Shown here one piece after another: positions 27,472 to 33,187 of a stretch of DNA of 33,187 nt. The translations under genes were made by a program, and so were the position numbers. How positions within the stretch are numbered: the first letter of the stretch is position 1; every line of letters starts with the position of its first letter. The DNA is from Pseudomonadota bacterium (GTDB taxonomy: Bacteria > Pseudomonadota > Gammaproteobacteria > Pseudomonadales > Pseudomonadaceae): NCBI GenBank assembly GCA_023431055.1, contig JAEYXX010000150.1, positions 1 through 33,187 on the forward strand, written 5' to 3'. The notes under the pieces were generated by a model. That model saw only the letters and a list, made by a program, of their open reading frames with translations. It had not been told where the DNA came from and ran no database searches.

Positions 27472-28725
27472 ATGAGTCGCTTGAACAAGGAATTGGGCCT
27501 TCTGCAGGGCATCGCCCTGCTCAGCACTTCGCTGCTCGGCACCGGCATCTTCGTCGTGCCGGCATTGGCTGCCACCGCTGCTGGTGCGGCCTCGCTGTGG
27601 GCCTGGTTGCTGTTGATCGCCCTGGTCCTGCCGGTGGCCTTCACCTTCGCCCAGTTGGGCAAGCGCTTCCCGCATGCCGGTGGCGCGCCGCATCTGATCG
27701 GTCGCGCCTTCGGTCTGCGCATGGAAGGCGTCAGCGCCCTGCTGTTTCTCGCCGTGCTGCCGGTCGGCCTGCCGGCTGCCCTGCATATCGCCAGCGGTTT
27801 CTGGCTGGCGCTGTTCGACCTCGATCGCAGCGGCCTGCTGCTCATCGAACTGGCAACGCTGGGCGCCATTCTCCTACTTGGCCAGCGCCCGCCGAAAGCA
27901 TCGGGCATGCTTCAGGGGCTGATTGCCGTGGCCATCGTCGCCAGCGTGGTGCTGATCTGGTGGGTCGGCGACCTGCCACGCGCCAGCCAACCGCTGCTGC
28001 CACCAATGGACGGGCAGTGGCACCTGCTGCCAACGGCGCTGGCAGTGATGTTCTGGTGCTTCGTCGGCATCGAGGCATTCACCCATCTGGGCGAAGAGTT
28101 CAAGCGTCCCGAGCGCGACTTCCCGCTGGCATTGCTGCTCGGCGTGCTGCTGGCCGGCCTGGTGTACTGGGCCTGTTCGGTGGCTGTACTGAGCTTTGCC
28201 ACCTATGGCGACGTGCACAGCGACACCACGGCCCTGCCCCGCCTGTTCTCCCTGCTGCTCGGCGAGCAGGCGCGCGTGCTGGTGGCAGTGCTCGGCTATC
28301 TCGCCTGCTTCGCCTCGATGAACGTCTATATCCAGGGCTTTGCCCGGCTGATCTGGAGCCTGGCCGACGAGGGGCGCCTGCCGGCCAGAATGGCGGCGCG
28401 CAATCACCATGGCGTGCCCGGCAGAGCCTTGCTGCTGGTGGTGATCAGCTGCGCACTGTGCACCACGCTTTCGGCAGCGCTGAACCTGTCGGTGGACGAC
28501 CTGATTCGCTACGCCAACGGCAACTTCGTGCTGATCTACCTGCTGAGCATGGCGGCCGGCTGGGTGCTGCTGCGAGGTATCTGGCGCCTGCTCGCCGGCC
28601 TCAGCGCAGTGCTCTGCACCGGCGTGCTGCTGATGCTTGGCGGCGATGCGCTATATGCCTTGGCGCTACTCGGTGCGGTTCTGTTGCTCGACAGTCTGCG
28701 CGTGCGGCACAAGGCCTTGTCGTAA
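27472..28725 (+). CDS. yjeH: YjeH-like amino acid exporter (APC superfamily)
   Basis: A 417-residue membrane protein with about eleven or twelve hydrophobic segments. The N-terminus LNKELGLLQGIALLSTSLLGTGIFVVPALAA closely resembles E. coli YjeH, which exports methionine and branched-chain amino acids. Other family marks are FAQLGKRFPHAGGAPHLIGRAFG and FWCFVGIEAFTHLGEEFKRPERDFP. The start ATG 27472 has AAGGATGAG upstream. The divergent Lrp-type gene very likely senses the same amino acid and controls export. The exact substrate set is inferred from the family. Confidence 0.92.
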   Translation: MSRLNKELGLLQGIALLSTSLLGTGIFVVPALAATAAGAASLWAWLLLIALVLPVAFTFAQLGKRFPHAGGAPHLIGRAFGLRMEGVSALLFLAVLPVGLPAALHIASGFWLALFDLDRSGLLLIELATLGAILLLGQRPPKASGMLQGLIAVAIVASVVLIWWVGDLPRASQPLLPPMDGQWHLLPTALAVMFWCFVGIEAFTHLGEEFKRPERDFPLALLLGVLLAGLVYWACSVAVLSFATYGDVHSDTTALPRLFSLLLGEQARVLVAVLGYLACFASMNVYIQGFARLIWSLADEGRLPARMAARNHHGVPGRALLLVVISCALCTTLSAALNLSVDDLIRYANGNFVLIYLLSMAAGWVLLRGIWRLLAGLSAVLCTGVLLMLGGDALYALALLGAVLLLDSLRVRHKALS

Positions 28726-28767
28726 CGGATACGTGCCCTGGCGTGACCGAAGCGAGCATGAGGTTCT

Positions 28768-28795
28768 ATCCTTGGGTAGAGACCTCGCCAAGGAT
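28768..28795 (+). promoter_or_regulatory. Hairpin overlapping the Shine-Dalgarno of the TAXI gene
   Basis: ATCCTTGG (28768-28775) and CCAAGGAT (28788-28795) are perfect inverted repeats around 12 bases. The right arm contains AAGGA (28790-28794), the ribosome-binding site six bases before ATG 28801. Folded mRNA would hide the site. No T tract, so not a terminator for yjeH. Confidence 0.5.
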
Positions 28796-28800
28796 GCCCA

Positions 28801-30171
28801 ATGCACCGCGTACTGAACGACCTGAAAATCATGATCCTGGCCAATCTGTGGATAGTTCCGGTGGTGGTCGGCCTGATCTGGGCCCTGTTCCAGTTCGTCG
28901 CCCCACCTCCGCCAATGAGCGCCAGCATGGCCACCGGCACCCAGGGTGGCGCCTACCAGCAATTCGCCGAGCGTTTGAAGCAAGAGCTGGCCAAGGAAGG
29001 CTTTGAACTGAATCTGGTGCCGACCTCCGGCTCACGCGACAACCTCCAGCGCCTGCTCGCCGATGACCCGCAAGTGGAGATCGCCCTGGTGCAGAGCGGC
29101 CTGGAGCGCCAGCTGACGACTGATCAACAACACGAGCTGAAAAGCCTGGGCGCGATCTATCAGGAACCGCTGTGGCTGTTCTACCGACGTGATGTGGAGC
29201 TGGACCGCATTGCCGACCTGTTGCCACTGCGCCTCGGCCTGGGTGGCGACGGCAGCGGCACTCGCGCTGCCAGCGATGCCATCCTCGGTGCCAATGCCAT
29301 AGCACCCGAGCAGTATCCCGAGACCTGGCAGAGCATAGGCGGTGGCAAGGCTGCCCGTGCGCTGATAGCCGGTGAGCTGGACGCTGCGTTCTTCGTAGGC
29401 CCGGCGGAGAACACGCTGGTGCAGCAACTGGCAGCCAGCCCGGATATCGCCCTGGTGCATTTTCGCCGTGCAGCGGCCTACGAGGCACGCCTACCGTTCT
29501 TCAACCAGGTGAAGGTCGGCGAAGGTCTGCTCGACCTGGCCAGCAACGCGCCGGATCGCGACATCATCACCTTGGCCCCGGTGGCTACACTGGTGGTCAA
29601 CGACGACTTCAACCCCGGCCTGGTGCCACTGTTTCTCGAGGCCAGCCGCGAAGTGATGCGCGGCGGCACGCTGCTCGACCCCGCCGGCACCTTCCCCAGC
29701 GCCGAGCCACGCACCTTCGACCTGCACAAGGACGCCGCGCACTACTACGACAAGGGCCTGCCGATCCTGCAGCGCTACCTGCCGTTTCGCATCGCCTCGC
29801 TGGCGGATCGCTACATCATCCTGCTGATCCCACTGATCGTGGTGATGATCCCGTTGCTCAAGGCCGTTGGGCCGATCTACCAGTGGCGCATCCGCGCGCG
29901 TATCTACCGCTGGTACAAGTACCTGCGCGAGATCGACCGCAAGCTGCATGCCGGCTCGCTGCCCGACGAGCTGGATAACGAGATCGCCCGCCTTGAGCAT
30001 CTGGAGGACGAGCTGGCATCCGTGGAAGTACCGCTGTCCTATTCCAACCAGCTGTACGAGCTGCACCTGCATGTGCGCTACGTGATCGAGCGGCTGCGCG
30101 TATTGCAGCGGCGCCGCGGCGATGGCCCGGAACCGGAGCCATCGCTGGTGCCTAGCCCGGACCGCCACTAG
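28801..30171 (+). CDS. Membrane-anchored TAXI-family solute-binding protein
   Basis: A 456-residue protein. Residues about 10-32 are a hydrophobic anchor or signal (ILANLWIVPVVVGLIWALFQFV). Next is a TAXI-type (TRAP-associated extracytoplasmic) binding domain with ASMATGTQGGAYQQFAERL, VEIALVQSG, LRLGLGGDGSGTR and LIAGELDAAFFVGPA. A second membrane helix lies at about 338-358 (YIILLIPLIVVMIPLLKAVG), followed by a basic, helical cytoplasmic tail of about 95 residues (ARLEHLEDELASVEVPLSYSNQLYELHLHVRYV). No DctQ/DctM TRAP permease gene is nearby. The layout suggests a tethered binding protein or sensor rather than a soluble receptor. The start has AAGGA six bases upstream. Confidence 0.85.
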   Translation: MHRVLNDLKIMILANLWIVPVVVGLIWALFQFVAPPPPMSASMATGTQGGAYQQFAERLKQELAKEGFELNLVPTSGSRDNLQRLLADDPQVEIALVQSGLERQLTTDQQHELKSLGAIYQEPLWLFYRRDVELDRIADLLPLRLGLGGDGSGTRAASDAILGANAIAPEQYPETWQSIGGGKAARALIAGELDAAFFVGPAENTLVQQLAASPDIALVHFRRAAAYEARLPFFNQVKVGEGLLDLASNAPDRDIITLAPVATLVVNDDFNPGLVPLFLEASREVMRGGTLLDPAGTFPSAEPRTFDLHKDAAHYYDKGLPILQRYLPFRIASLADRYIILLIPLIVVMIPLLKAVGPIYQWRIRARIYRWYKYLREIDRKLHAGSLPDELDNEIARLEHLEDELASVEVPLSYSNQLYELHLHVRYVIERLRVLQRRRGDGPEPEPSLVPSPDRH

Positions 30172-30189
30172 CCAGGGCAAGCGCCCATG

Positions 30190-30220
30190 AAAAAGCCCGC
30201 GATGCATTCGCGGGCTTTTT
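30190..30220. terminator. Bidirectional terminator
   Basis: A perfect 13-bp stem AAAAAGCCCGCGA / TCGCGGGCTTTTT with loop TGCAT. It ends the TAXI gene (stop 30171) on the plus strand and the aminopeptidase gene (stop at 30269) on the minus strand. Confidence 0.92.
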
Positions 30221-30268
30221 CGCAGGGCGCGCCGTGCGCACCGGCCAGGATGCGCATGGCAAGCGAGG

Positions 30269-31879
30269 CTATTTGATCCAGTGCTTGCCCCAGTGGGTGA
30301 TGTCGTAGGCCTGGGCGCTGCGCATCATCGTGCGCGAATCCCTGGACGCAGCAATCTCGTCATCGACGATCTTGGTCGACAACGCCAGCCAGCTGGCGAC
30401 GAAGGCCATGGCATCGCCATTGACCTCCAGCGCCCGCATATCGACGTTGTTCAGGTCATCGCAGGCTTCGTGGTAGCACGGATCGAAGGCCTCGCCCGCA
30501 GTGCCGCCATAACGGCTGGCCTGCTCTTCGGACTTGACCACCTCAGCCCCGGTGAACAGCCCGCCGAAGGCAATGCCATCGGTGAAGAACTGCGCATAGT
30601 CGGAACGGAAGCTGATCTCGTCGCCCTCGAACGGCAGACCGCGCAGGCGGTAATACTCGCCGAACAGACGCTCGATGGCGGCCGAACCGGGCGGGCCTTG
30701 CAGGCCGAAGTCCGAGCCGTCGCCGTCATAGACGAAGTAGGCGAAGTTCGGCGAGGCGATCATGTCAAAATTGAGGTAAGCCTTGATCTTCGCCTTCTCC
30801 TCCTCGGGCAGCTGATTGACGTAGAAGGTCGAGCCCACCAGCCCCGACTCCTCGGCCCCCCACCAGGCGAAGCGCAGCCTGTTCTTCGGCTTGGCCTTGG
30901 CCATCTGCACGGCCAGCTCCAGCAGTGCGGCGCTGCCCGAACCGTTGTCGTTGATGCCGGCCCCCTCGAACACCGAATCCAGGTGCGCGCCGAGCATCAC
31001 CACGTTGCCGGCGTTGCCGCGCTTGCTCTCGGCCACCAGGTTGTGGGTCTGGGTCCGCTCGCGCACCACGTCAATGACCATGCGCACCTGCTGCTCGGCC
31101 GTCTGCGCCAGGCTAACGCCCACGTCATAGGTGGCGAACAGCACCGGGATGCCACCGGAATAGGCATCGCCCAGGGTGGCGTTGAGCAGGCCCTTGCGGT
31201 CCTCGCTGTCGCCCTGATTGAAGATCACCACGCCCACTGCACCCGCGGCAGCGGCGTTCTCGGCCTTGATCTGGAAGTTGCAGGTACCGCGCTGCAGCAA
31301 GGCGATGGAGCCCGCCGGGAAAGCGGCGAAGTCCTCGGCCTCGCAGCCGCTGCTGGACTGGTTGCCCTCGCCCAGGGCGATGTCCACCGCCGCTACCGGC
31401 GCGCTGACATCGCCAGCATCGGTTTGCGACAGGTAGGTGAAGTCCACCTCCCACTCGAACTGCGCCGAAGTCGGCGCCAGGCTCTGCAGCACGCCGGGCC
31501 CTTGCGGGTAGAACGCACTGAACGGGAAGGCCTGACGGGTGACCCGGTAGCCGGCACTTTCCAGCGTCGCCTGCACATAGTCGAGCGAGCGCTCGTAACC
31601 AGGCAGGCCGGCGGCACGGTTACCCCCGTTGGCCAGGGCGATGTCATTGAACATCTGCAGGTGGGTCATGCTGTTGGCCGCCTGCATGCAGCGTGGCAGT
31701 AACAGCGGCGTGGCACTCAATACACCGGAGCGGCACTCCGCCGACCCAAGCCGCGTCGGGCTCCAGAACTGATCGAACAGTTCGCTGACATCGAGCCCCT
31801 TGGCCGCAGTGGCCTGCCCGGAAATGGCCGCCAGCAAGGCGGCGCCCAGTAGACGGCGATTATTGGTCTTGTTGCGCAT
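30269..31879 (-). CDS. Secreted M28 aminopeptidase (PaAP-like)
   Basis: A 536-residue secreted zinc aminopeptidase, the same length as P. aeruginosa PaAP (PA2939). The signal peptide is MRNKTNNRRLLGAALLAAISGQATAA. A protease-associated domain (about 155-275, GTCNFQIKAENAAAAGAVGVVIFN) is inserted in the M28 fold. Expected zinc and catalytic residues are H299 (AHLDS), D311 (NDNGSGS), E343/E344 (WGAEESG), D372 (NFDM) and H470 (CYHEACD), all in place. PaAP is exported by type II secretion and cleaves N-terminal residues, preferring leucine. ATG 31879 has GGAGG five or six bases upstream; the frame is open to 31936 without family similarity. Confidence 0.94.
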   Translation of the reverse strand: MRNKTNNRRLLGAALLAAISGQATAAKGLDVSELFDQFWSPTRLGSAECRSGVLSATPLLLPRCMQAANSMTHLQMFNDIALANGGNRAAGLPGYERSLDYVQATLESAGYRVTRQAFPFSAFYPQGPGVLQSLAPTSAQFEWEVDFTYLSQTDAGDVSAPVAAVDIALGEGNQSSSGCEAEDFAAFPAGSIALLQRGTCNFQIKAENAAAAGAVGVVIFNQGDSEDRKGLLNATLGDAYSGGIPVLFATYDVGVSLAQTAEQQVRMVIDVVRERTQTHNLVAESKRGNAGNVVMLGAHLDSVFEGAGINDNGSGSAALLELAVQMAKAKPKNRLRFAWWGAEESGLVGSTFYVNQLPEEEKAKIKAYLNFDMIASPNFAYFVYDGDGSDFGLQGPPGSAAIERLFGEYYRLRGLPFEGDEISFRSDYAQFFTDGIAFGGLFTGAEVVKSEEQASRYGGTAGEAFDPCYHEACDDLNNVDMRALEVNGDAMAFVASWLALSTKIVDDEIAASRDSRTMMRSAQAYDITHWGKHWIK

Positions 31880-32214
31880 GTAATCCTCCAATCCATATTT
31901 GGAGATCGAGAAGAGCGGCAGCGCTTGTGGCGCCACCGCGGTGCGTCCCTTTACTGCGTCGTTTGGACGTGAAAGACGCTAGACCGAGTTATTCCATCGC
32001 GCGAATCTAAAATCGTATTTTTTGCTGAAAATAGAGATCGATCACTGCAGATGCCAGCAAATAGCCAGCAAATATTCACTCAAGTACAGCGCCCCGGCAT
32101 CTCGTGGCGATGTCAGGTAGACTTCCGCCCATGTCACTGCACTCGCGGCGCGAGCATTCATTCGCCCGCTGACGCAGCCAACCCCATCGCGAACCCGTCA
32201 AAGACCGAAGCCCA
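31880..32214. other. 335-bp divergent intergenic region before the aminopeptidase and yejK-like genes
   Basis: The left part holds the aminopeptidase leader and candidate promoter. Around 32053-32075 the short direct repeat CCAGCAAATA occurs twice, 11 bases apart, in unusually AT-rich DNA. The right part toward 32215 shows no recognisable promoter or gene. Confidence 0.6.
32004..32031 (-). promoter_or_regulatory. Candidate promoter of the M28 aminopeptidase
   Basis: On the minus strand, TTTTCA (32031-32026) and TAGATT (32009-32004) with a 16-bp A/T-rich spacer, each matching four of six sigma-70 positions. A leader of about 120 bases would follow. Weak evidence only. Confidence 0.3.
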
Positions 32215-33187
32215 ATGCCGATCCGCCACTGCATCGTCCACCTGATCGACAAGAAACCCGATGGCAGCCCCGCCGTGCTGCACGCACGCGACAGCGAGCT
32301 GGCCACCTCGCAAGCCATGGAGAACCTGCTGGCCGACCTCAACGAGAGCTATAACGCCAAGCAGGGCAAGGCCTGGGGCCTGTTTCACGAGGAGTCCGGC
32401 GCCTACCCGTTCAGCGGCTGGCTCAAGGCCTACCTCGATGGCGAGCAGGACTTCACCGCCTTCAGCCGCCAGGCCGTGGAACACCTGCAGAAGCTGATGG
32501 AAGAATCCAACCTGTCCACTGGCGGCCACGTGCTGTTCGCCCACTACCAGCAAGGCATGACCGACTACCTGGCCATCGCCCTGCTGCACCATAGCGAAGG
32601 CGTGGCGGTGACCGACGCGCTGGACGTAACCCCGGCCAAGCACCTGGACCTGGGTCAACTGCACCTGGCCGCGCGCATCAACATCAGCGAGTGGCAGAAC
32701 AACAAGCAGTCCAAGCAGTACATCTCCTTCATCAAAGGCAAGAACGGCAAGAAGGTGTCCGAGTACTTCCGCGACTTCATCGGCTGCCAGGAGGGCGTCG
32801 ACGGCCCGGGCGAGACGCGCACGCTGCTCAAGGCCTTCAGCGACTACGTCGAAAGCGAAGACCTGCCCGAGGAAAAAGCGCGGGAGAAGACCAGCGCCCT
32901 GGTCGGCTACGCCAGCAGCCAGGCGAAGATCGGCGAACCGATGTCGCTCGAGGAGCTGTCCGGGGTGATCGACGAGGAACGCCCGCGCGCCTTTTACGAG
33001 CACATCCGCAACAAGGATTACGGGCTGTCGCCGGAGATTCCGGCCGACAAACGCACGCTAAACCAGTTTCAGCGCTTCACCGGGCGCGCCGAAGGGCTGT
33101 CGATCAGCTTCGAGTCGCATCTGCTGGGCTCGAAGGTCGAGTACGACGAGGCGCGCGACATGCTGATCATCCGCCAGCTGCCGACCC
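32215..33187 (+). CDS. Nucleoid-associated protein YejK/NdpA-like (3' truncated by window)
   Basis: ATG 32215 opens a frame that runs off the window end; 324 residues of an expected 335 or so are visible. The N-terminus reads [21 protein letters not shown]. Family stretches include [44 protein letters not shown] and [23 protein letters not shown], followed by the C-terminal [18 protein letters not shown]. NdpA/YejK proteins associate with the nucleoid; related proteins act in phage defence or chromosome handling, but the role in Pseudomonas is poorly known. No strong Shine-Dalgarno is seen; the start rests on the family N-terminus. The gene has no visible co-transcribed partner in this window. 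Confidence 0.93.
   Translation, partial: MPIRHCIVHLIDKKPDGSPAVLHARDSELATSQAMENLLADLNESYNAKQGKAWGLFHEESGAYPFSGWLKAYLDGEQDFTAFSRQAVEHLQKLMEESNLSTGGHVLFAHYQQGMTDYLAIALLHHSEGVAVTDALDVTPAKHLDLGQLHLAARINISEWQNNKQSKQYISFIKGKNGKKVSEYFRDFIGCQEGVDGPGETRTLLKAFSDYVESEDLPEEKAREKTSALVGYASSQAKIGEPMSLEELSGVIDEERPRAFYEHIRNKDYGLSPEIPADKRTLNQFQRFTGRAEGLSISFESHLLGSKVEYDEARDMLIIRQLPT

Noticed and set aside
30281..31702. A 473-codon plus-strand frame opposite the M28 aminopeptidase
   Set aside because: Shadow frame; the minus strand carries every expected zinc ligand at the expected spacing.

Overview
The window is a GC-rich, densely coded piece of gammaproteobacterial chromosome. It is almost certainly from a Pseudomonas of the mendocina/oleovorans/alcaliphila type. 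This rests on the lptF-lptG / pepA-holC-(unknown)-valS order, an aminopeptidase of exactly the length and motif spacing of the secreted Pseudomonas PaAP enzyme, a YejK/NdpA-like protein, an Anr-type site before a hemerythrin, and Pseudomonas-style REP hairpins. I saw no rRNA, tRNA, CRISPR array, insertion sequence, integrase or phage gene. The segment reads as core chromosome with a few accessory-looking loci.

Layout. Positions 1-830 hold the end of a cold-shock protein gene and an RDD-family membrane protein, each closed by a clear terminator. From 847 to 3028, on the minus strand, lptF and lptG encode the membrane part of the LPS export transporter. Divergent from them, 3172-8671 carries pepA, holC, a small Pro/Ala-rich unknown and valS, followed by a terminator plus a REP hairpin. 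From 8811 to 13998 comes an ion-transport block: an NhaC-type and an NhaD-type Na+/H+ antiporter, a small winged-helix protein, and an SLC13-type permease with RCK/TrkA-C domains. Next are a bacteriohemerythrin with an Anr-controlled promoter, rlmF, a repeat-bearing intergenic region, a second SLC13/ArsB-like permease, and two divergent orphan periplasmic solute-binding proteins (up to 19277).

From 19383 to 27349, seven genes lie on the minus strand. In transcription order they are a short Lrp/AsnC regulator, sbcD (4-nt overlap with the regulator), a GNAT acetyltransferase, a membrane diguanylate cyclase, a small lipoprotein, sbcC and an isochorismatase-fold hydrolase. The two nuclease subunit genes are thus separated by three unrelated genes. 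Divergent from the Lrp gene is a yjeH-like amino acid exporter, its probable target. Then come an orphan membrane-anchored TAXI-type binding protein with a cytoplasmic tail, the M28 aminopeptidase, and a yejK/ndpA-like gene cut by the window edge.

No clearly new multi-gene system is visible. The best leads are the Anr-hemerythrin promoter, the TAXI protein without TRAP permease genes and with a hairpin over its Shine-Dalgarno site, the four-transporter block with an embedded winged-helix protein, the Lrp-sbcD overlap and split sbcDC, and several repeat or palindrome elements in intergenic DNA.
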